Shown here: piece after piece, positions 16,252-24,272 of the stretch
Position numbering within the stretch: position 1 is the first letter of the stretch
How the letters are laid out: the number at the start of each line of letters is the position of its first letter
IMG/VR virus record: IMGVR_UViG_3300009481_000067
Coordinates: 1-29,165 of that record
DNA: 29,165 nucleotides
Strand: one strand, 5' to 3'
Source of the DNA: a virus
The notes under the pieces: generated by a model
What the model was told of the DNA's origin: nothing
Database searches by the model: none
What the model saw: the letters and a program-made list of their open reading frames with translations, nothing else
Program-made: the position numbers and the translations under genes

Positions 16252-16566
16252 CTAGTGTTTTGTTATAGGTTTATCATTGAAAGGAAAAAATACATCTTCG
16301 TCTGGTGCTTCGTCTTTAATCTCTTCATGTCTATCATAGTATTTACTTAACATATGTTCTACATATGATGTATCTAAAGAGGGTAGTATGCACAGTATCT
16401 TTAACATATCTGTTATTATGCCTTCTACCTCTGGGGTATCAAGTAAAGACGCATGAATAACAGGATAAAATCTACAAGACACACCATACTCATCATCGTT
16501 CTCTACTTTTATTAACAGACAAGCATAGTCCTTTGGTAGGTTTACGTCATCTTCTAACATTCTCAT
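16252..16566 (-). CDS. Hypothetical protein (104 aa)
   Basis: ATG at 16566 is preceded by AGAGAGG at 5 nt and overlaps the endonuclease I gene by 20 nt. The protein is acidic with no TM; Cys18-type residues are isolated (YACLLIKV, VSCRFYP, ILCILP). A segment around TPEVEGIITDMLKIL could be a helix. No family recognised. Its position between nuclease and RNR genes suggests an early or middle role. Confidence 0.6.
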   Translation of the reverse strand: MRMLEDDVNLPKDYACLLIKVENDDEYGVSCRFYPVIHASLLDTPEVEGIITDMLKILCILPSLDTSYVEHMLSKYYDRHEEIKDEAPDEDVFFPFNDKPITKH

Positions 16567-16969
16567 TGTTGCCTCTCTTTTTTTCGTTTATCCATTCTTC
16601 GGGTATGAGTTGATCGGCAAATATAAAACCATACTTGTTGCACCAATCTCCATAAGTAGTCTTGCTTCCTTTTCTTAGTTTATTTTTAGAGTTAGAAAAT
16701 ACAAACCTTAAATCTAAATCAGGGTATTGTTCTTTTACCAGTAAGTGCTTTTGTCTATCTTGTACGGTAAATATTCCTTTTGTTTCTACTATTATACCAT
16801 TGGGTAACCAAAAGTCAGGGGTATAGTTTCGTTGTTTTTCTGGTTGAACAAAGGGTATCTTTTTAATTTCATAGCAATCTAGTATATTTAAAAATGCTAA
16901 TTGTTCGCATACTCTTTCTTCTAAACCTGACCTAAAACCATGTGCTATTTTATAGTTGTATGCAACCAT
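16547..16969 (-). CDS. T7 gp3-like endonuclease I (Holliday junction resolvase, 140 aa)
   Basis: Closely follows T7 endonuclease I through its length: FRSGLEERV (12-20), YTPDFWLPNG (49-58), VETKG (61-65), KKxxLRKGS-type middle (SKNKLRKGSKTTYGDWC) and FADQLIPEEW near the end. Metal and catalytic residues correspond to Glu17, Asp52, Glu62 and Lys64 (T7 Glu20, Asp55, Glu65, Lys67). The dimer cuts four-way junctions and degrades host DNA for nucleotide reuse. The gene lies 30 nt after the RecB-like nuclease. Confidence 0.93.
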   Translation of the reverse strand: MVAYNYKIAHGFRSGLEERVCEQLAFLNILDCYEIKKIPFVQPEKQRNYTPDFWLPNGIIVETKGIFTVQDRQKHLLVKEQYPDLDLRFVFSNSKNKLRKGSKTTYGDWCNKYGFIFADQLIPEEWINEKKRGNNENVRR

Positions 16970-16999
16970 AAGTAGTTAAACCAAATTTACTTTGCATAC

Positions 17000-17875
17000 T
17001 CATGCTACTTCCTCTCCCATAGAGTTTAACTGTGTGTATGCTACTATAGGTTTGCTCTTTGCTTTAGAGAATACTGACTCTCTCTCTTGTAAATTAGGCC
17101 AACAACTAAATCTATATTTGCACCAAGAACATTCCATACCAAGTCTTCTATTACCAGTAATAACTCTGTTAAAAGTTTCTGGTTCATCTTCAAAGCACCT
17201 CTTAAAAGGTGCATCTGAAACTAATGCATCTATCTTTTTTTCTGCTTCTTTTAAAATACCAGATACTTCTGCCTTAGTGTCAGTGCTTTCTATTCTGTTA
17301 AGCTCCCCCGTGGCTATGTTCATTGCCCATATACCGCCAGCAGGTTTACCCGTAGCCGAAGCGTATACGTGCAACTGTGTTACGTACCCGAAAGAATCTT
17401 TCTCTTTCAATGCATTCCAACTAATAAACTTATTCCTAAAAGCAAAGTCTGAAGTAGATTTTATATCGTCAATTCTACCATCATCAAAAGATAAGTCTGC
17501 CTCTCCTGTTATTGTATGCTTACCTATTTTTGTAGTAAGGTTTTGAGAGGACTTGTATCCTTCTAGATTAGTTTCCTTTATAACACCTTTCAGTATAGCC
17601 TCTACTACATCTCCCACCATCATTCGCAGTAAGAAATTGTATGAAGGTGCTACCCCCTTTGCCCCTTTCTTCTCCATCTGTAACTGGCACAAGGGCCTAC
17701 CAAGATTAGATGGTCGTACTTTAAACTTTCTCCTGTTTGTCGAAGAAGCAAACTGCTTACGTAGTGCGTCAGCTACATCATTGCATACGGTGGAGATGGT
17801 GTCCTCCGTCATGGACACCTCCCCATCCATATTCTTTTGAAGCCAACTAAGAACCTTCGCTAACTTCAAATCCAT
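17000..17875 (-). CDS. RecB/Cas4-like PD-(D/E)XK exonuclease with Fe-S cysteines (291 aa)
   Basis: The start is set at ATG 17875, sharing bases with the upstream TGA (TGATG); a TTG one codon earlier is less likely. Nuclease motifs: GEADLSF (Glu125, Asp127), DDIKS (Asp137, Lys139) and the QLHVYA helix (Gln167). Cys63 in RPLCQ and Cys249/Cys252/Cys258 in the C-terminal CSWCKYRFSCW form the four-cysteine arrangement of Cas4/AddB iron-sulfur nucleases. The likely role is 5'-3' exonuclease in recombination and host DNA breakdown, in place of T7 gp6. There are no cas genes nearby, so a CRISPR role is not implied. Confidence 0.82.
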   Translation of the reverse strand: MDLKLAKVLSWLQKNMDGEVSMTEDTISTVCNDVADALRKQFASSTNRRKFKVRPSNLGRPLCQLQMEKKGAKGVAPSYNFLLRMMVGDVVEAILKGVIKETNLEGYKSSQNLTTKIGKHTITGEADLSFDDGRIDDIKSTSDFAFRNKFISWNALKEKDSFGYVTQLHVYASATGKPAGGIWAMNIATGELNRIESTDTKAEVSGILKEAEKKIDALVSDAPFKRCFEDEPETFNRVITGNRRLGMECSWCKYRFSCWPNLQERESVFSKAKSKPIVAYTQLNSMGEEVA

Positions 17876-18747
17876 CAAGCAGCATCCTCATTAAGATCTA
17901 TAAAGTCGTCATCTCCATCAGACCCTGCCGAACCACTAGCTAATGTATGCTTCTCCATAACCCACTTATTAATCTGAGCTATGTGATCGTGGAACTTACT
18001 GAAGAGTGCCACAGTATCATCGTCCATAGGATAAGAAGTATCGTCAGTAACAGATACATCTATGTCGTAGTACGTGACACCGCCAGATACCCTCTTGCTC
18101 TTCATCTTAACTACTCTAGAGTTAGGAAGAACACGTTTCTTAGAAACCATATCCAAGAAAAACTTAGATAAAGTTTTACCAGAAGTCTTACCAGATAATT
18201 CTATCTCTACAGGTAAAGTAACCTCTGTCTTTTTACCCTCTTCGTTGACACCTTTCATAGTTGCTTCACCATAAAAGATAATCATCAGCCGACAAGATCG
18301 CAAGAACTCTTGCCTATCTTTGCTAAGAGACTTCCAATCTTTAATATACTCAAGGGGTCTACCACACTGGAAGTCACCATCATCAGATGGGGCTTCATCG
18401 CGTGGCCCTTTAACTAGTACAGAATGTATGTATGATCCCTGTACCTTTTCACCGTCCTTAGTAACTCGCTCCGCAAATGCATCGTAACGCTTGTATCTAT
18501 AACGATGCTCGTAGTAGCGAAAGGATACTTCCTTCGCGTATACCTTACCTTCATCGGTACTTACTGAGAAGTGTCCAGATGGACAGATGATATCGCCATT
18601 GCTATCCTCTAAGTTTTCTCTCTCTATTCTTAATCTAGCGAGAGAACTGGATGAACTAGACTCACCGCCTGTTTCACCAAAACTCTTGGCTAACTCTGCC
18701 AATACAGCAGACTCTTCCATCTTTACTAGTTCTTGTGTTTCAGCCAT
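17875..18747 (-). CDS. Putative single-stranded DNA-binding protein (290 aa)
   Basis: The basic, beta-rich core (RYYEHRYRYKRYDAFAER, about 78-95, with many aromatic and basic residues) is followed by an acidic, flexible tail DGDDDFIDLNEDAA. Such a tail is the hallmark of phage SSBs (T7 gp2.5, T4 gp32) that contact polymerase and helicase. It lies between Pol A and the recombination exonuclease, overlapping the latter by 1 nt, the usual place for SSB in this phage type. It has its own near-consensus promoter and a purine-rich leader (GAAAGGAAAAACA). No direct fold evidence, so the call is contextual. Confidence 0.65.
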   Translation of the reverse strand: MAETQELVKMEESAVLAELAKSFGETGGESSSSSSLARLRIERENLEDSNGDIICPSGHFSVSTDEGKVYAKEVSFRYYEHRYRYKRYDAFAERVTKDGEKVQGSYIHSVLVKGPRDEAPSDDGDFQCGRPLEYIKDWKSLSKDRQEFLRSCRLMIIFYGEATMKGVNEEGKKTEVTLPVEIELSGKTSGKTLSKFFLDMVSKKRVLPNSRVVKMKSKRVSGGVTYYDIDVSVTDDTSYPMDDDTVALFSKFHDHIAQINKWVMEKHTLASGSAGSDGDDDFIDLNEDAA

Positions 18748-18783
18748 TGTTTTTCCTTTCTATGTGTAAAGACAAGACCTTCA

Positions 18784-18812
18784 GTTATACACAAAACAAC
18801 TGTCTTTGTCAA
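18784..18812 (-). promoter_or_regulatory. Sigma-70-type promoter for the SSB gene
   Basis: Read on the minus strand: TTGACA (18812-18807), a 17-nt spacer and TATAAC (18789-18784), predicting initiation near 18777. It overlaps the 3' end of the polymerase gene and would give a ~30-nt leader before the SSB start at 18747. It fits a need for more SSB than polymerase. Confidence 0.7.
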
Positions 18813-20896
18813 GACATATTTAGCCAGTTGCTTCCTGTTTTTGTCTCGATAGGTAGGGGTACATCCATGTTTATATTATAGTATAAATAGATACGATCCT
18901 TTGTTGAACTAGGAGACAGTATGTCCTCCACAAGTCGTTCAACCCTATCAACTTCTTCATTCGGGCAGTCAAGTAACACACTGTCATGCACCGTATTCAC
19001 TATTGTAGTTCTTAATTTGTTTTTTTGTAGCTCCTCTCTTAATGCAACAAGACACAATGGAACAATGTCTGCCGTAGCTAATGCCTGTACAGGATAATTC
19101 TTTATCTTTGTAGCTCCCGTTGCACCCCCCGTCTTTGTTCTCTTGGCATGAGGAAATGAAAACTGCCTACCTGTTGGCAACGTAATGCATTTATTCTTGA
19201 TAGCCTCAGTCTGTAAAGTCTGATGCCATTTTTTTATGCCAGAGTATTTATCTATGAAGTGTATGTTGTAAGCCTTCTCAGCAGGTGTGCCACTCATCGC
19301 CCCATATAGTGGGGCAAACGTCCTACCCTTGGCCTCTTGCCTAGATGTAGGCTGACCATTGTTAGTCAGATAGTCTGCTGTATATGTGTGAACATCAAAG
19401 CCTGTCTCTATTTCTTCTCTGGCTGTTTCATCAGCAGACAAAAATGTTGCAACCCTAAACTCCAGTTGTGCAAAGTCAAACTCAAGCAGTGTGCCACCCT
19501 TGCCATACCTAGATACGAATGCCTCTTTAACAGGGAAGGTATTGCCCCGTGGCATATTCTGCATATTAGGGGATGAAGAAGATAGTCTACCCGTAGAGGT
19601 ACGGCACTGATTAAAGTCAGCGTAAAGCATATTGCCAATCAATCTTTTTTTGATACCCTCTACAAATGCAGATAGGTATGTCTCCACCGAACCAAGACGC
19701 TCCACCTTTTCCAAAAACTCGATGGCATCTGAATACTTGTCAGGGTTTAGGGATCTAAGTTGCTTGGCTAAAACCCTTAATCTATTTTTGTCTGTACTAA
19801 ATCCGTTAGCCGTTACCCATGTGCTATCGGGTGGAAAGATCTTTAGGCCACCAACCTCACCTGTTTCCATGTATCTCATACCTGCACCACCGCACTCATG
19901 GCAGGTGTGCGCTCTTGAGAAGGGTGTACCATCCTTTTTTATCTTGCGTACCTTGCCCGTTCCTTTGCACGTTTTACATACAGAAGCGGTTGTTTTCATT
20001 ATCTTTCTACATCCCATGCGTACAAGTTTTCTAAATCTGTCTACACTTATCCTGGGTCTAAACGGACTGTCCAGCTGATACAGTACAGCGTGAGCTTTTT
20101 TATCCTTGGGTGTATAAGAGAATATCATAGAGGATACCTGCTCTGGACTACTAAGATTAACAGGTGTATCGCCCATGTAACTGTGTACCAGTTCCTGTAG
20201 CCTACGTATCAATTCCCTTTTTTCCATACGGTAATTAAACTCAACATGATCTAGCTTCTCTTCATCTATGGCTAACCCACCATACTCCATCTCAGATAAA
20301 CACATACACATACTGTTACTTAGATTAACTGTAGGCATCAGCGTAGTGTTCTCCAGATCCTTCATCTGCGCTATATACAAATCCCTTGTGGCGCGAATGT
20401 CTGCCCGACCATACTCCTCGACAACATCCCAAGGCATGGCCTCGTACCCTATACCCTTATCCCAATAGCCCTTGGTTATGTCAGATTTTTTATTAGCTAA
20501 GTCTCGCCTCTCACAACAGGCATCTAGCGACAGGCCCATCCTCTCTCCTCTAGCTAGTATGTATTCACCTATCATAGTGTCGTATATGTCACGGTCATAC
20601 TTAATGCCAACTGACCACAACCACTGCAAGTCATACTTTATGTTGTGACCTATCAACAAGTCAGCCATCTGTATTTTATACTTAACCTGATTTATTCTAT
20701 CTGTTCCATGTGAAACATCTTTGTGATAAACAGCCACGTAATCTTCTTCGCCCGTGTCTACATCCAGTATACCTATGGAAACTAGATCATTGTTTTTGTT
20801 GTGTGGCTTGTTATCTATTATGTTTTCTTTTTTTGTCACACTGTTTTCTATATCAACTACTAATCTTTTAATCATCATACCTCGCAACTCTTCCAT
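18809..20896 (-). CDS. Family A DNA polymerase with 3'-5' exonuclease and DnaJ-like zinc insertion (695 aa)
   Basis: Replicative polymerase. Exonuclease: Asp15/Glu17 (VVDIEN), Asn85/Asp89 (GHNIKYDL), Tyr162/Asp166 (YGRAD). Polymerase: motif A DFAQLEFR (Asp474), motif B RQEAKGRTFAPLYG (Lys523, Phe527, Tyr531) and motif C TVHDS (His637, Asp638). Phe527 falls at the E. coli Pol I Phe762 position. Between the two parts, Cys307-x2-Cys310 and Cys332-x2-Cys335 in CKTCKGTGK and CHECGGAG form a DnaJ-type zinc finger, a trait of HMO-2011-type phage polymerases. The ATGs at 20878 or 20875, behind GCGAGG, are likely alternatives to the 20896 start. Confidence 0.95.
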   Translation of the reverse strand: MEELRGMMIKRLVVDIENSVTKKENIIDNKPHNKNNDLVSIGILDVDTGEEDYVAVYHKDVSHGTDRINQVKYKIQMADLLIGHNIKYDLQWLWSVGIKYDRDIYDTMIGEYILARGERMGLSLDACCERRDLANKKSDITKGYWDKGIGYEAMPWDVVEEYGRADIRATRDLYIAQMKDLENTTLMPTVNLSNSMCMCLSEMEYGGLAIDEEKLDHVEFNYRMEKRELIRRLQELVHSYMGDTPVNLSSPEQVSSMIFSYTPKDKKAHAVLYQLDSPFRPRISVDRFRKLVRMGCRKIMKTTASVCKTCKGTGKVRKIKKDGTPFSRAHTCHECGGAGMRYMETGEVGGLKIFPPDSTWVTANGFSTDKNRLRVLAKQLRSLNPDKYSDAIEFLEKVERLGSVETYLSAFVEGIKKRLIGNMLYADFNQCRTSTGRLSSSSPNMQNMPRGNTFPVKEAFVSRYGKGGTLLEFDFAQLEFRVATFLSADETAREEIETGFDVHTYTADYLTNNGQPTSRQEAKGRTFAPLYGAMSGTPAEKAYNIHFIDKYSGIKKWHQTLQTEAIKNKCITLPTGRQFSFPHAKRTKTGGATGATKIKNYPVQALATADIVPLCLVALREELQKNKLRTTIVNTVHDSVLLDCPNEEVDRVERLVEDILSPSSTKDRIYLYYNINMDVPLPIETKTGSNWLNMS

Positions 20897-22094
20897 CTAA
20901 CATTACGTTTATTTGCCCATGCCAACCGCTAATCTTATTTTTAGCTATGTTGAATACTCGACGGGGATCTCCCTCATCTGATCCTTCTATCATGGCATAC
21001 TTACCTATCAATATCATAAGATCAGCTTCAGCTGCCTTGCCCGTCCTACTGTTCTCCATCATACTCAGATTAAGATTTACCCTACCCTCTGCATCTGCCG
21101 ACAGTTGGGAGTACCCAAAGATAGCACACTCATACCTTGTAGCTAGATCCCTGGTGCGTCTGTATATCTCACGTAGCTTTTCATGTTGAGCAGTTATATG
21201 TTTACTGTCAGGTAGTGTTACTTTGTCTAACATATCTATCACAAGTATGTCTGGCCTGTTCTCTTTGAGGTGTGCCTCTATACCATCTATCCCATACGTT
21301 TCCTCTATCCTATCTATAAATAGATTATCCTTTTTCCATTCGCCATTGATGGCACTACCGCCACCGCCAAGTAACTCTTCCTCTGATCTATTTGTAGAAG
21401 CACTCAAGTAGCGTAAAGCAACCCTGTTAGCAGGTTCTTCATTACATAGTACGTGTACCTTTGCACCCTGTTCTATCCATCCGTAAGGCCCCATTGCAAA
21501 TGACGCATGGCTAGAAGTCTTACCTGTTTCGGGTCTTGATCCAATAACTACAAAGTGTCCTGCCGATACACCCGACACCCTCTCTGCAAGAGATGATATG
21601 TTAAACGCCCATTTTGTCTGGACGTTTATGGAATCAATTAATTTCTGTGGGTCTAAGTCTATACCCTCAAACGGTGATGCATCAGTAACAAACCCAGAGG
21701 CGTAGTCATCTATTAATTTAGACAGACTATCTAGACTATTCTCCTCACCCTCTGTCAGGGCATAGCCTATCTCAGATACACGCCTACCTATTTCTATTCG
21801 CCATAGATTGTGCATAACATCCTTGGCTACATCGACAGATATATCCTCCGACTGTTTCATCTTGGCAAAGAGAAGTTTGTAACTGTCTTCTTGAGATTTT
21901 GTTAGCGAGTTATTGTTACTGAAGAATAGGTTTTCTAATTCAGATAAGTTAATTGAATTGTTGTATGCATCCTGCGCGGATATAATTGTTTCGACAATCC
22001 GCTTCGGTTCTTTTTCAAATGCAGTGACAGGTACATTCCTACCTATCTGCTCATATACTTCCTTGTTGCATAGTGCTTTGACTAGTTCCAACAT
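20868..22094 (-). CDS. DnaB-family replicative helicase (408 aa)
   Basis: RecA-like hexameric 5'-3' helicase that unwinds the fork. Walker A GSRPETGKT (185-193, Lys192), Walker B ILVIDML (283-289, Asp287), sensor GYSQLS (Gln330) and the SRTGKAAEADLMI segment (349-361). The N-terminal ~130 residues are a helical region rather than a primase. It overlaps the separate primase gene by 44 nt in another frame, and the polymerase by up to 29 nt. Equivalent to the helicase half of T7 gp4. Confidence 0.92.
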   Translation of the reverse strand: MLELVKALCNKEVYEQIGRNVPVTAFEKEPKRIVETIISAQDAYNNSINLSELENLFFSNNNSLTKSQEDSYKLLFAKMKQSEDISVDVAKDVMHNLWRIEIGRRVSEIGYALTEGEENSLDSLSKLIDDYASGFVTDASPFEGIDLDPQKLIDSINVQTKWAFNISSLAERVSGVSAGHFVVIGSRPETGKTSSHASFAMGPYGWIEQGAKVHVLCNEEPANRVALRYLSASTNRSEEELLGGGGSAINGEWKKDNLFIDRIEETYGIDGIEAHLKENRPDILVIDMLDKVTLPDSKHITAQHEKLREIYRRTRDLATRYECAIFGYSQLSADAEGRVNLNLSMMENSRTGKAAEADLMILIGKYAMIEGSDEGDPRRVFNIAKNKISGWHGQINVMLDGRVARYDD

Positions 22095-22845
22095 TTTGTA
22101 TTTCCTCTATAGTCATATCTTTTATATCTAGTTCTAGCGCAACCACCTTGCATTTGTCAACGCCTACAAATATTCGCCTCGACATACTGATAGCTTTATC
22201 CGTAGCATCTTTATCAAGTGCAATGGTTACACTGGTGTATGTATCCCATATCTTATTTAAGTTATTAGTAGACAGTGACGTACCCAGTAACGGCATAGCA
22301 TCCGTATCATCTAAGTATGTCACTGCCTTCCATGCGGATATGATATCCTCTACTATAATTAAATTAGGTTTTGGTGGGGCATCGAAGGGTACAATGATTG
22401 CACTGTTAATGTCACTGTACCTTTTCCATTTAGGCTTACGCCAAATGTCCAATGCCCTACCAATAGCGTCCACATTTTCGCCATCTTTCTGTATCATAAA
22501 TGCGATACGTCTTTCTAATGGGTCATAAAGGACAGGGATATTTATATTGTTTATACAATACTTGTCTAGAAAATCGCTACAAATATTAGAATAAGCCAAG
22601 CGATTGAGATCAGCGGTTCTGACATTTTGTGTTCCTTTCATTTTGTTTTGCTGTTCACGGTTAAATTTAATATCTTCTAATGACATACTTGAATTGTGTT
22701 TTACTCCGCGATAATTACATGAAGCGGAATAGCAATTCCATTTAATTGTATTGCCTTCCCTACTTAAAGTAAAGGTATTATGGCGATGGCATTTAGGACA
22801 GCTACCCCTCTTGCTTTCGCCTGATCTTATATCATCTAGATCCAT
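22051..22845 (-). CDS. TOPRIM DNA primase, T7 gp4-N-like (264 aa)
   Basis: Makes RNA primers. A zinc ribbon at the N-terminus has Cys16, Cys19, Cys38 and Cys43 (CPKCH...CYSASC). The TOPRIM core shows IIVEDIISAWKAV (Glu166) and the DKDAT metal motif (Asp211, Asp213), with a GTSLS loop between. The organisation equals the primase half of T7 gp4, but here it is a free-standing protein ending inside the helicase gene (44-nt overlap). Its start overlaps the upstream small gene by 14 nt. Confidence 0.9.
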   Translation of the reverse strand: MDLDDIRSGESKRGSCPKCHRHNTFTLSREGNTIKWNCYSASCNYRGVKHNSSMSLEDIKFNREQQNKMKGTQNVRTADLNRLAYSNICSDFLDKYCINNINIPVLYDPLERRIAFMIQKDGENVDAIGRALDIWRKPKWKRYSDINSAIIVPFDAPPKPNLIIVEDIISAWKAVTYLDDTDAMPLLGTSLSTNNLNKIWDTYTSVTIALDKDATDKAISMSRRIFVGVDKCKVVALELDIKDMTIEEIQNVGTSQSTMQQGSI

Positions 22846-23047
22846 TTGAAACTTTCAAAAAATCAGCATACAAACCCTCTATCTTTTTCTGTTTGTATTC
22901 GTCAGGAAACCAATCGGGCCTGAAGTCACACATATATTCTAGCTGTTCCATCTTACTTACATACGTTATTTCTGGATCAGTTAAACGTACACCGTTAGAT
23001 TTATCCTTGGCTAAACGTATGTATGTTTCATCTTTAATCGTGTTCAT
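22832..23047 (-). CDS. Hypothetical protein (71 aa)
   Basis: Acidic-basic mixed helical protein with MEQLEYMCDFRPDWFPDEYK near the middle. It ends inside the primase start (14-nt overlap), so is likely coupled to it. AAGGA lies upstream of the ATG at 23047 with a long spacing. No recognised family and no TM; perhaps a replication accessory by position. Confidence 0.6.
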   Translation of the reverse strand: MNTIKDETYIRLAKDKSNGVRLTDPEITYVSKMEQLEYMCDFRPDWFPDEYKQKKIEGLYADFLKVSNGSR

Positions 23048-23066
23048 GCTTTTTTAAATCCTTATT

Positions 23067-23501
23067 TTATTTATAAAATATGTGATCTTCAATTTGTAAA
23101 ATGTATTCTCTATTCCACTGTGGATCTACACTAAGCGCATGGTAAAAGACAGCACCTTCAAGTATAGGTATGGATAAACCATAGGTATAGTGAACCTCTT
23201 CCGCTACACGTATGGCTTTATCCCAGGCTCTCTTATCTTTTGGTTTATCGGACAATCCATCACAGTAAAAAGAAAATTGACAGCGATGCTTAACTGGATA
23301 ATCCTGTTTCCATTTATAAGTAGGCCCTTCCTTTATTACTTCACAGATAGTATCAGGCCAACGGCTATCATGTACACGGTTTAGTACTACTTGAGCTACT
23401 GCCATTTGACCTACAGTAGGTTGATCCCTGGCCTCAAAGTAAACTGCTTGGGCAAGACAAGTAATAGATGCACCGAAGGCTAGTACTGTAGCTTCAAGCA
23501 T
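23067..23501 (-). CDS. SleB-like cell wall hydrolase (144 aa)
   Basis: Murein hydrolase of the SleB/CwlJ family. Visible: LAQAVYFEARDQP (16-28) with the catalytic-type Glu23, GQMAVAQVVLNRV (31-43), CQFSFYCDG (74-82), FYHA (119-122) and Trp129, ending in HIFYK. The N-terminal ~18 residues are hydrophobic and could act as a weak export signal. It lies among replication genes rather than next to the lysozyme, overlapping its upstream neighbour by 8 nt. A role in lysis from within, or in virion-associated cell-wall opening, cannot be decided here. Confidence 0.85.
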   Translation of the reverse strand: MLEATVLAFGASITCLAQAVYFEARDQPTVGQMAVAQVVLNRVHDSRWPDTICEVIKEGPTYKWKQDYPVKHRCQFSFYCDGLSDKPKDKRAWDKAIRVAEEVHYTYGLSIPILEGAVFYHALSVDPQWNREYILQIEDHIFYK

Positions 23502-23787
23502 TTTTAACTTGCCTACCTCTGGCTAAGTCGAGGCGATCTGAACCATCTAACACGGGAACTTTAGTATCTATCTCTTCATACTTTTGGATATAGTCTCCGT
23601 TAATGGGTGATGGTTCAAGGCCAAACATATCAGCCAACTCGACCATGCCATCTTCCAATCGCCTTACATCAGACAAACGTACATCGTGAGTGTCGCGGAT
23701 ATAGTTTACCATCTCAGCAGATCTATTTAAGAATTTAATTATGCGATAGATCTGTTCTTCTTTAATTGTTTTATGTGTGCGCTTCAT
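23494..23787 (-). CDS. Hypothetical protein (97 aa)
   Basis: Basic N-terminus (MKRTHKTIKEEQIYRIIKFL) followed by a helical middle and an acidic stretch; no TM, no Cys. The ATG is 4 nt after the stop of a 54-aa gene, behind AAGGAGGAG. The segment DVRRLEDGMVELADMFGL suggests a helix-turn-helix-like or four-helix fold but no family is recognised. Confidence 0.6.
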   Translation of the reverse strand: MKRTHKTIKEEQIYRIIKFLNRSAEMVNYIRDTHDVRLSDVRRLEDGMVELADMFGLEPSPINGDYIQKYEEIDTKVPVLDGSDRLDLARGRQVKNA

Positions 23788-23790
23788 ATC

Positions 23791-23955
23791 TTACTCCTCC
23801 TTTTTGGTAGGGGTTGGCCTAATGATATGTAAAGTTACATTACCTGCCTCACTCTCATACCATTGCGGTTTCCAAGGCGAAGGGCAAGTGTGATACCATT
23901 CAAATAGTTTTGCCATGTCAGCATCCCATCTCAAAGGCTTGTCGTTATCTGTCAT
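23791..23955 (-). CDS. Small hypothetical protein (54 aa)
   Basis: ATG at 23955 behind GGAGGATCAGGCG and overlapping the MazG stop region by 11 nt; stop TAA just before the next start. Product MTDNDKPLRWDADMAKLFEW begins it, with a CPSPWKPQWYE motif and a beta-like C-terminus (GNVTLHIIRP). Trp-rich and short. The function is unknown; coding is supported by the strong ribosome site and tight packing. Confidence 0.55.
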   Translation of the reverse strand: MTDNDKPLRWDADMAKLFEWYHTCPSPWKPQWYESEAGNVTLHIIRPTPTKKEE

Positions 23956-24268
23956 CGCCTGATCCTCCTAACTGTCCTCTGTCTTTTCTTGAGTTTAGCT
24001 TTTTTAAATTAAGTTCTACGACCTCAGTTAAATCTATGTTTAGATCATCAGCAACACGGGCAATGTACCACATTACATCTCCTATTTCTTTTGTAAGATT
24101 TTGCTTTCGTACAAAATTTATTTTCCCGTTGTCATCACGGTAGATCTTTTTAATCTGGTTCATTAGTTCGCCCACCTCGCCAGATAAACCAAGCGATGGA
24201 TAGATTATATCGTCGCTATATATTTTGGTCTTGCGAGTTTCGATTTGGTATTTGTTAAAGTCTAGCAT
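23945..24268 (-). CDS. MazG-like NTP pyrophosphohydrolase (107 aa)
   Basis: Start placed at ATG 24268, 7 nt after AGGAG; longer frames run into the upstream gene. The fold signature is GLSGEVGEL (Glu31, Glu34) and EIGDVMWY (Glu61, Asp64), the EXXE...EXXD metal site of all-alpha NTP pyrophosphohydrolases. The enzyme hydrolyses (d)NTPs, or ppGpp-like substrates in some proposals, and MazG genes are frequent in marine phages. The C-terminus is basic then Gly/Asp-rich. It overlaps the next small gene by 11 nt. Confidence 0.85.
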   Translation of the reverse strand: MLDFNKYQIETRKTKIYSDDIIYPSLGLSGEVGELMNQIKKIYRDDNGKINFVRKQNLTKEIGDVMWYIARVADDLNIDLTEVVELNLKKLNSRKDRGQLGGSGDDR

Positions 24269-24272
24269 ACTG

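Noticed and set aside
17000-17875. Cas4 of a CRISPR system
   Set aside because: No cas1, cas2 or repeat array in the window; the gene sits in a phage replication cluster.
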